48,801 bases of DNA from NCBI GenBank assembly GCA_029219345.1, contig JAQXTF010000021.1:1-48801 (forward strand). Reading direction: 5' to 3'. Below are positions 28,177 to 36,780 of this stretch, in pieces (the stretch's first letter is position 1; each line of letters opens with the position of its first letter). The notes below the pieces were generated by a model, which was not told the DNA's origin, made no database searches, and saw nothing but the letters and a program-made list of their open reading frames with translations. The position numbers were made by a program, and so were the translations under genes. The stretch is from Eggerthellales bacterium (GTDB taxonomy: Bacteria > Actinomycetota > Coriobacteriia > Coriobacteriales > Eggerthellaceae).

Positions 28177-29546
28177 TAGGCCTTCCCACCCTCACGGAAA
28201 AACGGACTCAACTCGTATCGTTTGCCATGCTTTGCCAGTAGCACCAATACCATGATAGTTGCCGCGACCTCTGCCACTGTAATGGAATACCAAATGCCGT
28301 CAATGCCAAACAGCAACGGCAAAAGCAGCACCGAGCCACATTCAAATATCAGCGTATGGGTAAAGGAGATGGCCGCGCTTATCAAGCCATTACCCAATGC
28401 GGTGAAGGTTGCCGACCCGAACATAGAAAAGCTCAGGAAAAGAAGGCAGATGGCGTAAATACGGAAGGCGTATACCGTAAGATCGTAAAGCCCCTGGTCA
28501 TAGCCTACGTAAAGCTGAGCAAGAAGCGGCGCGCAAAGCTCTGCCAGAACAAACATCGCCAGGCCCATTGCTTCCATGATGCAAATACCGCGCCGCAAAA
28601 GGCTGCGCTTTTCCCTGCCATTTTGAGCGCCGTGCTGAAAGCTCATCAGAGGCGCCGTGCCCATGCAGTAGCCTTGCATGACCGCACCAAAAATCCAACC
28701 CACATACATGATGACGCCGTAGGCGGAAACGCCGTTCTCGCCCAAGTAGGTCATAAGCTGGAAGTTGTACAGCATGGAGACCACGCTGGTGGCAATGCTG
28801 GCCATCATCTCAGAGGAGCCGTTAACGCACACGCGGCCCAGCAGGCGGAAATCGGCCTTGGGTTTTCCCAGGCGCAGGAAGCTGCTGTTAGGTCGCAGGA
28901 AATACACCAGCGGAGCTATGCCGCCCAAAAGCTCGGAGACAACCGTAGCGCTTGCGGCACCCACAACCTCCAAGCCCAGCACGCCCACCAGCAGCCAGTC
29001 CAGCACGATATTGGTCATACCACTTGCCACTGTGATCACAAAGCCCAGATTGGGCTTGCCCGCCGTGGCGAACAAGGGCTGGAACGCAAATTGCAAGATG
29101 AAAAACGCAAGGGAGATCATACTGATGCGGCCATACAGCACGCAATCACCCAGCATGTCCTCGCTGGCGCCCAGAGCCAAAGACACCGGCTCCATAAGAA
29201 ACGTGCCAACAGCCGCCAAAACCAGACCCGCAATAAGCGACGCCCAAATGATGGTGCTGAAATAGCTGTTTGCCTTCTGGTCGCTTCCCTCACCGCGGGC
29301 CTGGGACACAATAGCGCCGCCGCCGGTGCCCATCATGAAGCCCAGAGTGCCCAGAATCATAATGAAGGGCATAATCAGGTTCACCGCCGCAAATGCGGTT
29401 TTTCCTGCGTAATTAGAAATAAAGAAGCCATCCACAATACCGTAAATGCTGGTGAAAACCACCATAGCAATGCTAGGGGCTGCATAACGCAGCAGCTCCC
29501 TTGCGGTAAAGTGCTTTCCCATGTCAATTATTTTACTCATAGTCAT
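28176..29546 (-). CDS. MATE-family efflux transporter
   Basis: This 456-residue membrane protein has about 12 hydrophobic segments and the MATE pattern (MVVFTSIYGIVDGFFISNYAG, GGGAIVSQARGEGS, ASATVVSELLGG). Members export cationic drugs or metabolites using H+ or Na+. No strong ribosome-binding site precedes the start; in-frame ATG codons at 29540 and 29522 are alternatives. Two tiny Cys-rich proteins follow in the same transcript. Confidence 0.93.
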   Translation of the reverse strand: MTMSKIIDMGKHFTARELLRYAAPSIAMVVFTSIYGIVDGFFISNYAGKTAFAAVNLIMPFIMILGTLGFMMGTGGGAIVSQARGEGSDQKANSYFSTIIWASLIAGLVLAAVGTFLMEPVSLALGASEDMLGDCVLYGRISMISLAFFILQFAFQPLFATAGKPNLGFVITVASGMTNIVLDWLLVGVLGLEVVGAASATVVSELLGGIAPLVYFLRPNSSFLRLGKPKADFRLLGRVCVNGSSEMMASIATSVVSMLYNFQLMTYLGENGVSAYGVIMYVGWIFGAVMQGYCMGTAPLMSFQHGAQNGREKRSLLRRGICIMEAMGLAMFVLAELCAPLLAQLYVGYDQGLYDLTVYAFRIYAICLLFLSFSMFGSATFTALGNGLISAAISFTHTLIFECGSVLLLPLLFGIDGIWYSITVAEVAATIMVLVLLAKHGKRYELSPFFREGGKA

Positions 29547-29594
29547 TAGTTTAACTCAAAGCTAGAAAACGCGGCGAGGGGCATTACCCAGCTG

Positions 29595-30419
29595 CTATCT
29601 TGCGCGAAGTTCCCAAAAAGCCACCGCGCTTGCCGCGGCCACATTCAGAGAATCAACCCCCTTGCGCATGGGGATGATAACGGAATAATCGCTGGCGTCA
29701 ATGGTAGCATCTTTCAGGCCGTCTCCTTCGGTGCCCAGGAACAACGCCAGGCGCGGCTCCTGCTTCAGGCGCGGGTCATCAACAGGCAAGGCGTTATCGC
29801 GCAAAGCTAGAGCAACGGTCTTAAAACCTTCATCCTGAAGAAACGCAACCACATCCTGCCCTTTTTCTAAATGGGCCCAAGGCACTTGGAACACGGTGCC
29901 CATGGACACGCGGGAAGCACGGCGAAACAGCGGATCATGGCAGGATGGCGTCAGCAGCACCGCATCAATGCCCAAAGCGGCAGCGCTGCGAAATATAGCG
30001 CCGATGTTGGTATAGTTGGTAATGTCCTCCAACACCGCCACGCGGTGAGCACCCTGCAGCAAACTCGAAGGATGAGCCGGAGCGGGACGGGCGAAGCAGG
30101 CCAGGGCGCCACGGGTGGTTTCATAACCGGTGATTTGCTGGAATTCCTCATGACCCACCGCAACCACAGGTACCTCAGGAAACTCCTGCAAAACGCGCTC
30201 GACCAATGCCCGCTCATGCTCCATCCAGCGCTGCTCAACGAGCAGGGACTGGGGCACGCACCCTGATGCCAAAGCGCGCTCGATAACGTTTTTCGATTCC
30301 GCGATGAACAAGCCATAGCTGTGCCCCTTGCCGCGAAAAGTGCATAGCTCCGCATCCTTCGTTCCCGCATAGGGGCGAAGAATCGCAGCATGAGCATCGT
30401 TTAGCAAGGTTAAGGGCAT
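29595..30419 (-). CDS. SpoU/TrmH-family RNA 2'-O-methyltransferase
   Basis: This 274-residue protein has an N-terminal substrate-binding domain and a SPOUT knot domain with the three SpoU motifs: VLEDITNYTNIGAIFRSAAALGIDAVLL, ALFLGTEGDGL and IPMRKGVDSLNVAAASAVAFWEL. It methylates ribose in tRNA or rRNA; the site cannot be told. ATG 30419 follows AAAGGAAA and is preferred to the frame start at 30440. Confidence 0.92.
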   Translation of the reverse strand: MPLTLLNDAHAAILRPYAGTKDAELCTFRGKGHSYGLFIAESKNVIERALASGCVPQSLLVEQRWMEHERALVERVLQEFPEVPVVAVGHEEFQQITGYETTRGALACFARPAPAHPSSLLQGAHRVAVLEDITNYTNIGAIFRSAAALGIDAVLLTPSCHDPLFRRASRVSMGTVFQVPWAHLEKGQDVVAFLQDEGFKTVALALRDNALPVDDPRLKQEPRLALFLGTEGDGLKDATIDASDYSVIIPMRKGVDSLNVAAASAVAFWELRAR

Positions 30420-30539
30420 CCGATTTCCTTTCATATGCAACGCATTCTACCAATCTTTAAGAACTCTGGCTTGCGGTATGTAGTAAAATATTACGGTTAA
30501 ACGTGCAAATAGAAAGACAGTCAAGAAAGGATGACTCGC

Positions 30540-32303
30540 ATGAAGATCGTTTACAAAGACGGCACCGTTGATGAATGCCCCGCCGATCAAGAACTTGAGG
30601 TCATTCGCCACACTGCTGCTCATATTTTGGCTCAGGCCGTAAAACGCCTGTATCCTGAGGCGGATTTTGGCTATGGCCCCGCCACCGAAACTGGTTTTTA
30701 CTACGATATCGACATGGGCGATACCAAGATTTCCGTGGACGACCTGCCCGCCATCGAAGACGAGATGCGCAAGATTGTTAAGGAAAACCTGCCCATTCGC
30801 CCCTCCATCCTGCCCCGCCCCGAGGCCATTGCCCTCATGCAGGAACGCGGCGAGAAGTACAAGGTTGAGCACATTGGCGACCTGGCCGAAGATGCCGAGA
30901 TTGGCTTCTACACCCAGGGCGAGTACGTTGACATGTGCACCGGCCCCCACCTGCGCTACACCAAGGCTCTGAAGGCCTTCAAGCTCATGCGCATCTCCGG
31001 CGCCTACTGGAAGAACAACGCCGAGAACAAGATGCTCACCCGCATCTACGGCACCGCTTTTGCCACCCAGGCAGAGCTGGATGAGTATCTGAAAATGCTG
31101 GAAGAAGCTGAAAAGCGCGACCATCGCAAGATCGGTAAGGAAATGGACCTGTTCATGTTCCGCGACGAAGCTCCTGGCTTCCCCTTCTTCCTGCCCAAGG
31201 GTATGGAGCTGAAGAACACCCTGATCCAGTACTGGCGCGAGATTCATCGCGAAGCGGGCTATGTAGAAATCTCCACCCCGCTGATCATGAACCGTCACCT
31301 GTGGGAGACCTCTGGCCACTGGGATCACTACAAAGACAACATGTATTCCACCGTCATTGACGAAGAGCCCTTCTGTGTGAAGCCTATGAACTGCCCCGGC
31401 GGCGTTATGGTTTACCAGAACAAGCCCCACTCCTACAAGGAACTGCCCATACGCGCAGCCGAGCTGGGCATCGTGCACCGCCACGAGCTGAAGGGCGCCC
31501 TGCACGGCCTGTTCCGCGTGCGTTGCTTCACCCAAGACGACGCTCACATCTTCATGACCCCCGAGCAGATTCCCGCCGAAATCGCTGGCGTTGTACATCT
31601 GATTGACCAGGTGTATAGCAAGTTCGGCTTCAGCTACTTTGTTGAGCTGTCCACCCGCCCCGAAGACTCCATGGGTTCCGACGAAGACTGGGAGAAGGCA
31701 ACCAACGGCCTGATCGAGGCCCTCAACACCCTGGGCATGGACTACATCGTCAACGAAGGCGACGGCGCCTTCTACGGCCCCAAGATTGACTTCCATCTGC
31801 GCGACTCCCTGGGTCGCACCTGGCAGTGCGGCACCATCCAGCTGGACTTCCAGATGCCCATCAACTTCGATCTGGAATATGTGGATGCCGACGGTTCCCG
31901 CAAGAAGCCCATCATGATTCACCGCGTGTGCTTTGGTTCCATCGAGCGTTTCATCGGCGTTCTGACCGAGCACTTCGCTGGCAAGTTCCCCACCTGGCTG
32001 GCCCCTGTTCAGGTGAAGGTGCTGCCCGTTTCCGAGAAGAGCGGTGAATACGCTCGCGGTGTGTACCAACGCCTGTTTGACATGGGCGTTCGCGTGGAAA
32101 TTGATGAGCGCAGCGAGACCATTGGTTACAAGATTCGCGAAAGCCGCAACAACGACCGCGCACCCTACATGCTGGTTCTGGGCGAAAAGGAAGCCGAGGC
32201 TGGCGTCATTTCCGTTCGCGATCGCGCCACCGACAAGACCACGAGCATGACCCTGGATGAGTTCTGCGAGAAGCTGAGCAAGGAAATTACCGAACGCATC
32301 TAG
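30540..32303 (+). CDS. thrS: Threonine--tRNA ligase lacking the N-terminal TGS domain
   Basis: ThrRS charges tRNA-Thr and edits misattached serine. The 587-residue protein starts almost directly with the editing domain (HTAAHILAQAVKRLYP, CTGPHLRYT), so the usual N-terminal TGS domain of about 60 residues is missing. The class II catalytic core follows (VKPMNCPGGVMVYQNKPHSYKELPIR, RHELKGALHGLFRVRCFTQDDAHIF, GSIERFIGVLTEHFAGKFPTWLAPVQVKVLPV) with the anticodon-binding domain at the end. ATG 30540 is chosen because AAGAAAGG abuts ATG 30531 and is correctly spaced for 30540. Confidence 0.95.
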   Translation: MKIVYKDGTVDECPADQELEVIRHTAAHILAQAVKRLYPEADFGYGPATETGFYYDIDMGDTKISVDDLPAIEDEMRKIVKENLPIRPSILPRPEAIALMQERGEKYKVEHIGDLAEDAEIGFYTQGEYVDMCTGPHLRYTKALKAFKLMRISGAYWKNNAENKMLTRIYGTAFATQAELDEYLKMLEEAEKRDHRKIGKEMDLFMFRDEAPGFPFFLPKGMELKNTLIQYWREIHREAGYVEISTPLIMNRHLWETSGHWDHYKDNMYSTVIDEEPFCVKPMNCPGGVMVYQNKPHSYKELPIRAAELGIVHRHELKGALHGLFRVRCFTQDDAHIFMTPEQIPAEIAGVVHLIDQVYSKFGFSYFVELSTRPEDSMGSDEDWEKATNGLIEALNTLGMDYIVNEGDGAFYGPKIDFHLRDSLGRTWQCGTIQLDFQMPINFDLEYVDADGSRKKPIMIHRVCFGSIERFIGVLTEHFAGKFPTWLAPVQVKVLPVSEKSGEYARGVYQRLFDMGVRVEIDERSETIGYKIRESRNNDRAPYMLVLGEKEAEAGVISVRDRATDKTTSMTLDEFCEKLSKEITERI

Positions 32304-32325
32304 CGGCTGCAAACAACTCGCACCT

Positions 32326-32354
32326 AAATGGCCATCCTTCGGGGTGGCCATTTT
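32326..32354. terminator. Terminator of thrS
   Basis: AAATGGCCA and TGGCCATTT flank a short GC-rich tip (TCC...GGG) and are followed by T residues. The symmetry would also allow it to end the convergent cob operon. Confidence 0.88.
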
Positions 32355-32359
32355 GTTGA

Positions 32360-32387
32360 CAAATGATGGGGTAATTTGGCAGGTTTT
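32360..32387 (+). repeat. REP-like element, copy 3 (left arm altered)
   Basis: CAAATGATGGGG followed by TAATTTGGCAGGTTTT matches copy 2 in loop and right arm, but the left arm is GTTGAC rather than CCTGCC, so the long stem is lost. It lies about 31 kb from the RAYT locus, just after the thrS terminator, and ends at the stop codon of the convergent TIM-barrel gene (32386-32388). Confidence 0.8.
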
Positions 32388-33351
32388 ACCAGCCCAGGGC
32401 GGTGCGCTGGGTGGCGATGGCATCGGCCAGCTGTTGACGGCTTTCCGTAATGAACTCGAAGGTCAAATAGTCGGGGTTTACCCGCTCCACAATGCTTCGA
32501 ACTGCTGGCGTGGAGAAGGGTTTGTGCTGGTCAATGGCGAAAGCGTGGCTGAAGTTCTGGAACATGCGCTCCATGGGATCAAAGGAAAGCGCCGGCGGGT
32601 TGGCCATGATGCCCTTGGCGTATTCGCCCGTGACGGATTGTTGCAGATGCATGCCCCGCAAGGCATCCATCAAGCCGCAGCGTTCCAGGCCATCCAACAG
32701 CGTATGCAGGTAGGCAACGCCTTGTTCTTCCGTTTCGATATCCCAGTTGGTGTGGAAGGCGTGCCCCGTATCGAACATAAAGCCCTTGTTGGAATAGTTC
32801 ACCGCTTGCAGCAGGTCACGGGCAACTTCAGGCCGAAGGAAGTTCAAGCCCGGGTGCCACAGGTTTTCCATGAGCAGAGCCACTTCCCCATCTTCATCGG
32901 CGAAAACGGCGCTGAGAAGTTCGGCCAATGCTGCGCATACCTCTTCATCAGTGCGGTGAAACCTCAGAGAAAACGATTCATCAGACCACACGTCCGACGC
33001 ATGGAACACCGCATAGGCTGCCTGATATGTATGGGCATCTACCAGGTCTTTCTTGAATTTATCAACAATGCATTGCCTGTTCAGGCCACCGTAGTATTGT
33101 TCAGCCGCCTCAAGGAAGCCAAATTCGTGAATAAGGCCCTCTTCGCAGCCTTCCCACAGATCAATCCAAGTGTAGTAGGAGCTCATGTGCAGCCCCACCA
33201 CGTGGCGGGGCTCTACCAAGGTTTGGGAGCCATCGTCCAACACCATGAGCTCTACGCCGTCAAAGCCCTCCATGAACTGCTCGAAATCGGCCTGATCGGC
33301 AAAGCGGTTCAGATCATCATCGCAGGTGGTAAGGTTAAAGGAGGTCTTCAT
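32386..33351 (-). CDS. Xylose-isomerase-like TIM-barrel protein, last gene of the cob operon
   Basis: This 321-residue protein has the sugar-phosphate isomerase/AP-endonuclease-2 layout. Likely metal ligands are the Glu of LLMENLWHPG, the Asp and His of FMFDTGHAFHTN, the His of RGMHLQQS and the Glu of LTFEFI. The ATG at 33351 lies within the last codons of the cobC-like gene, so translation is coupled. Its place at the end of a B12 operon suggests work on a sugar or ribazole intermediate, but this is inference; no enzyme activity can be named. Confidence 0.8.
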   Translation of the reverse strand: MKTSFNLTTCDDDLNRFADQADFEQFMEGFDGVELMVLDDGSQTLVEPRHVVGLHMSSYYTWIDLWEGCEEGLIHEFGFLEAAEQYYGGLNRQCIVDKFKKDLVDAHTYQAAYAVFHASDVWSDESFSLRFHRTDEEVCAALAELLSAVFADEDGEVALLMENLWHPGLNFLRPEVARDLLQAVNYSNKGFMFDTGHAFHTNWDIETEEQGVAYLHTLLDGLERCGLMDALRGMHLQQSVTGEYAKGIMANPPALSFDPMERMFQNFSHAFAIDQHKPFSTPAVRSIVERVNPDYLTFEFITESRQQLADAIATQRTALGW

Positions 33352-33961
33352 TGCCAAAACCCCACTTATCTTTCGCCGTGATTTTACAGCAGTCTTCGAA
33401 CTCGAATCCCCCCAGCAAGGTGGGCTCAACCGTGGCGCAATAGCCTTCGCAGTTGTTCACATGCCAGCTGTAATAAGAGCCTTTTCCGCAGGTAAAAGTA
33501 TCCATGGCAGCCATAATGGTGCCTCCATGGGCCACCACAACAAGCTGACTCTCCCCCACCTCAAAGGCCTGCTTCAGCAGGGTGCGCAAGGCATTGGCAG
33601 TGCGCCGGCCAAAACCGTCTTTGCTTTCACCGTGAGGGCATGGGGTCTCGCAGTTGGCATCAACCCACGCCTGATAATCGGAATTGTCGGAAAGCTCCTG
33701 ATAGTTGAGGTTTTCGAAGTCGCCGAAGTCCATTTCCCGCAGGTCGTCCACCACAATCTGCTGGGCCTTGGGGAAAGCAATGGCCGCCGTCTGACGAGCA
33801 CGCAGCAAGGGGCTCACATACACACGCGCCACCCCCTCAACGGCGCCTATTGCACGGGCTGCATCTTCCCCAGCCTCGCTTAAGGGCTCGTCGGTGCGAC
33901 CGATGTAGCGTTTTTGCACGTTTCCCGGCGTTTGTCCGTGACGCAAAAGCACAATGCGCAT
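33335..33961 (-). CDS. cobC: CobC-like histidine phosphatase (predicted alpha-ribazole phosphatase)
   Basis: This 208-residue protein is of the phosphoglycerate-mutase fold, with the catalytic IVLLRHGQTPGN, the Arg/Glu pair in VSPLLRARQTA and REMDFGDFENL, and VVAHGGTI. In B12 salvage CobC removes phosphate from alpha-ribazole phosphate or adenosylcobalamin phosphate. The specific function is inferred from its position after cobT, cobU and cobS. ATG 33961 begins two bases after the previous stop; the longer frame to 34006 is rejected. Confidence 0.82.
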   Translation of the reverse strand: MRIVLLRHGQTPGNVQKRYIGRTDEPLSEAGEDAARAIGAVEGVARVYVSPLLRARQTAAIAFPKAQQIVVDDLREMDFGDFENLNYQELSDNSDYQAWVDANCETPCPHGESKDGFGRRTANALRTLLKQAFEVGESQLVVVAHGGTIMAAMDTFTCGKGSYYSWHVNNCEGYCATVEPTLLGGFEFEDCCKITAKDKWGFGNEDLL

Positions 33962-33963
33962 GG

Positions 33964-34341
33964 CTAGTTCGCCTTCGCGCCTTTGAGGACAACGGGAATA
34001 CCGCACACCATGCGCACCACACCTGCGGCCTCTTTGGCCAAAGCCGAAGAAAGGGAACCCGCGCGCTCACGGAACTGCCTGTCATCCCAGGTCAGAGGAA
34101 TAACGCCACTGCCAACTTCGGTGGAAGTCAGAGCTTCTTTGGCCAAGAGCAACTGAAGCACTTCATCGCTTATGGCCTTTTGACGCACCAGCTCTTCCAC
34201 ATGCAGCACCACTGCGGCATCTTCCAGCGATGCAGTGCTCGCTTCAGGTTCGCGGACGTCATAAACCGCAGCCTTATTCATGCCACAGCCTTCAAGGTAC
34301 GTCTTTTTGCCCGAGGCAATTCCGCCCGTTACCAAAATCAC
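33964..34341 (-). CDS. Short second CobU-like protein
   Basis: This 125-residue protein starts with a P-loop (MILVTGGIASGKKTYLE) and ends with the CobU-type segment TSTEVGSGVIPLTWDDRQFRERAGSLSSALA...GIPVVLKG. The middle of CobU, including the region of the guanylylated histidine, is missing. The full-length neighbour at 35123-35686 keeps the histidine region but has a changed TNEVG...P motif (TNDVGSDGMTYDP). The two may complement each other. The start overlaps the cobS stop by four bases (ATGA). Confidence 0.75.
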   Translation of the reverse strand: MILVTGGIASGKKTYLEGCGMNKAAVYDVREPEASTASLEDAAVVLHVEELVRQKAISDEVLQLLLAKEALTSTEVGSGVIPLTWDDRQFRERAGSLSSALAKEAAGVVRMVCGIPVVLKGAKAN

Positions 34342-35123
34342 AGCAACATCACCTTCTGAAGAATCACCAGGGTAATCAAGAAAGCCAGCTCAAGGGTTTG
34401 CAGCAAAAAGCCGGCAAGATCGCCGCTCCAGCCGCCAAATTCCTTGCGAGCCATATGAATGATGTACAGCGTCACCGCGGCAGCAACCACTAAAAGGGCA
34501 GCCGCAGCGGCAAGGGAAAAGTAAGCCACTCCGCCCAGCGCGGCAATGAAAATCACTGCCACCAACACCATGGCAGGCTTCTTATCTGCGGAAATCTGGA
34601 AAGAGGCCAGCATGCCCTGGTCGGTGCTACGGGCAACACCCAGCACGCAGAAGCTGCTCATGCAGCGAGAAATCACAAAAGTCAGAGCGAACACCAGCAC
34701 CCCTTCCGGCGTCAGCGCCAGTTCAGAGGCCACCGCCACCGACAGAATCAAGTAGCTCGCAATGCAAATGGGAGCAAAGGCGCCCACGTGGGGGTCCTTC
34801 AGAATCTCGCGCTTGCGCTCAGGAGCCGCATGGCTGGACAAGGCATCCACCACGTCGCAGAAGCCATCCAGATGAATGGCGCCGCTAATGCCTGCGGGAA
34901 TGAGCACCAGGCCCGCACCCGCCAGCAGGGGTCCCAAAGAAGCCGCACCGCACAACAGCGACCACAGCCACACAAACAGGCCAATGACCACGCCAATAAA
35001 GGGGAAGCCGGCCATCATGAAGCGCATGTTCTCAGGGGTCCACTCCACCTGAGGTGCGGGCACGCGGGAAAAGCAGGTGAACGCCATAGCCACCGAGCAG
35101 AAAAACGCTTTCAAGGTTTTCAT
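34338..35123 (-). CDS. cobS: Adenosylcobinamide-GDP ribazoletransferase (cobalamin synthase)
   Basis: CobS joins adenosylcobinamide-GDP and alpha-ribazole (phosphate) at the membrane in the final assembly step. The 261-residue protein has several membrane segments and the family signature GAIHLDGFCDVVDALSSHA plus FGGWSGDLAGFLLQ near the end. ATG 35123 overlaps the cobU stop (TAATG); an in-frame GTG at 35132 is the alternative start. Confidence 0.94.
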   Translation of the reverse strand: MKTLKAFFCSVAMAFTCFSRVPAPQVEWTPENMRFMMAGFPFIGVVIGLFVWLWSLLCGAASLGPLLAGAGLVLIPAGISGAIHLDGFCDVVDALSSHAAPERKREILKDPHVGAFAPICIASYLILSVAVASELALTPEGVLVFALTFVISRCMSSFCVLGVARSTDQGMLASFQISADKKPAMVLVAVIFIAALGGVAYFSLAAAAALLVVAAAVTLYIIHMARKEFGGWSGDLAGFLLQTLELAFLITLVILQKVMLL

Positions 35124-35686
35124 TACGCGCACACCTCCTTCGTTTCATCCATCCAATCAAGGCTGCCCTTCACCACGAGGGGGCTGCCGCACGCCATATC
35201 GATTACCACGTCGCTCATGGCCGCTACTTGGCAGTTTGCCGTACCCAACATGCGTACATAGGCAGCAGTGGATGGGTCATAGGTCATGCCATCGGAACCC
35301 ACATCATTGGTAATCATAATCAGGTTCTCGCAACGCGCACTCAGCGTCTTGACGCCTTCCATAACCGCAGAAAACACCAGGTCATGAGGGCGTTCATTGC
35401 CTTCGTCGTCGTAGAGCTCGTCGGCCATCAGGTTGGTGATGCATTCCAGCAGCACCACCGAATGAGGGTCATCCAGCTCAACGCCAGCCAAATTGCCGTA
35501 GCACTCGATGGTCTCAAAATGCTTACCCGCGCGCATAGCGCGATGCTTGGCAACCTTGGCCTCACCATCTTTGCCCCAGGGGCGCATGGTGGCAATGTAG
35601 TAGCGCTTGCCGGGAAACTGGGCCACTAGCTGTTCAGCCAGGTAACTCTTGCCGCAAGCAGCGCCGCCGGTAATCAAGATCATCAT
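35123..35686 (-). CDS. cobU: Adenosylcobinamide kinase/guanylyltransferase
   Basis: CobU phosphorylates adenosylcobinamide and then makes adenosylcobinamide-GDP. The 187-residue protein has the P-loop ILITGGAACGKSYLAE, YYIATMRP, a KHRAMR segment in which the His aligns with the guanylylated His of known CobU, LLECITNLMADEL, and VVKG at the end. The usual TNEVG.G.VP motif is changed to TNDVGSDGM. It overlaps cobT by four bases (ATGA). Confidence 0.92.
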   Translation of the reverse strand: MMILITGGAACGKSYLAEQLVAQFPGKRYYIATMRPWGKDGEAKVAKHRAMRAGKHFETIECYGNLAGVELDDPHSVVLLECITNLMADELYDDEGNERPHDLVFSAVMEGVKTLSARCENLIMITNDVGSDGMTYDPSTAAYVRMLGTANCQVAAMSDVVIDMACGSPLVVKGSLDWMDETKEVCA

Positions 35687-36780
35687 TGGGGAGCAACCTC
35701 AACGTCGTATTGCTCCACGCCAATCTGATCAAAGGACAGGCCGTTGTACACCATCAGCGCCATATCAATCAGGGGAAGCAGGCACGCGGCACCCGTGCCC
35801 TCGCCCAAGCGCAGGTCGGCGAAGATGATGGGGCGCACGCCCAGCTCATCCAGAATGGCTGCGGCAGCGGGCTCAAAGGACGAATGGGAAGCCAGCATTG
35901 CGCAACGGCTAGCAGGGCAAATGCGTGCAGCCACCAGCGCTGCAATGGCGCTGATCAGGCCGTCAATCACCACAGGAACGCGGAACAGCGCGCCGCCAAT
36001 GAAAGCGCCTGCCATGGCAGCAATGTCGAAACCGCCCACTTTGGCCAGGCAATCCAGCGCATCGTTGGGGTCGGGCTCGTTCAGGGCAATTGCGCGCTTG
36101 ATGGCATCAATCTTGCGCACAAGGCCCTCATCGGAAAGGCCAGAGCCGCGGCCCGTCACTTCCTCAACCTGCTTGCCCAGAAGCACCGTAGCCAAAGCGC
36201 TGGAGCTGGTGGTGTTGCCAATGCCCATTTCGCCCGAAAGAACAATATCGTAGCCCTCCATGGACAGAGCGTACACGCGCTCAATGCCCACCGCCAAGGC
36301 CTGACAGGCCTGCTCATGGCTCATTGCAGGGCCCTTGGTAAAGTTATTGGTACCGCGAGCAATCTTGCGGTTCAGCACGCCCTCGGCGTCATACACCATG
36401 CCCACGTCAACAGGATGGCACACCACACCGGCCAGCTTGCCCATAACGCACACCGACGACACCTGCTTGGCCATATTGGCAGCAACGATGGAGGTCACAT
36501 CGGGGCCCGACTGAGAAACGCCCTCTTCCACCACACCATTATCGGCGCAGAAAGGCAGCGCCGCGCGCTTGCCAATTTTAACTTGAGCAGTGCCCGTGAG
36601 GCCTGCAATCTGAATAACCAAATCTTCCAAAACGCCCAGACTGCCCACGGGCTTTCCCACGCTATTCCAGTGGTCCAAAGCCTCTTTCTTGGCAGCCTCG
36701 TCAAGGGGAGCAATGACAGAATTCACTGATGCGAAATCGCCTGCTTTTGCCCACTGTTCAATTTGTTCATAGGAAGTCAT
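35683..36780 (-). CDS. cobT: Nicotinate-nucleotide--dimethylbenzimidazole phosphoribosyltransferase
   Basis: CobT activates the lower-ligand base to alpha-ribazole phosphate. The 365-residue protein shows GKPVGSLGVLEDL, FCADNGVVEEGVSQS, EMGIGNTTSSSAL, TGRGSGLSDEG and RLGEGTGAACLLPL, the last holding the catalytic glutamate. Its start overlaps the stop of the beta-propeller gene (TAATG), so surface capture and ligand assembly genes are co-translated. Confidence 0.96.
   Translation of the reverse strand: MTSYEQIEQWAKAGDFASVNSVIAPLDEAAKKEALDHWNSVGKPVGSLGVLEDLVIQIAGLTGTAQVKIGKRAALPFCADNGVVEEGVSQSGPDVTSIVAANMAKQVSSVCVMGKLAGVVCHPVDVGMVYDAEGVLNRKIARGTNNFTKGPAMSHEQACQALAVGIERVYALSMEGYDIVLSGEMGIGNTTSSSALATVLLGKQVEEVTGRGSGLSDEGLVRKIDAIKRAIALNEPDPNDALDCLAKVGGFDIAAMAGAFIGGALFRVPVVIDGLISAIAALVAARICPASRCAMLASHSSFEPAAAAILDELGVRPIIFADLRLGEGTGAACLLPLIDMALMVYNGLSFDQIGVEQYDVEVAPQ

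Noticed and set aside
30447-32423. Long minus-strand open frame (658 codons) opposite thrS
   Set aside because: It is fully antisense to a clear ThrRS gene and shows no family features; it arises from codon bias.
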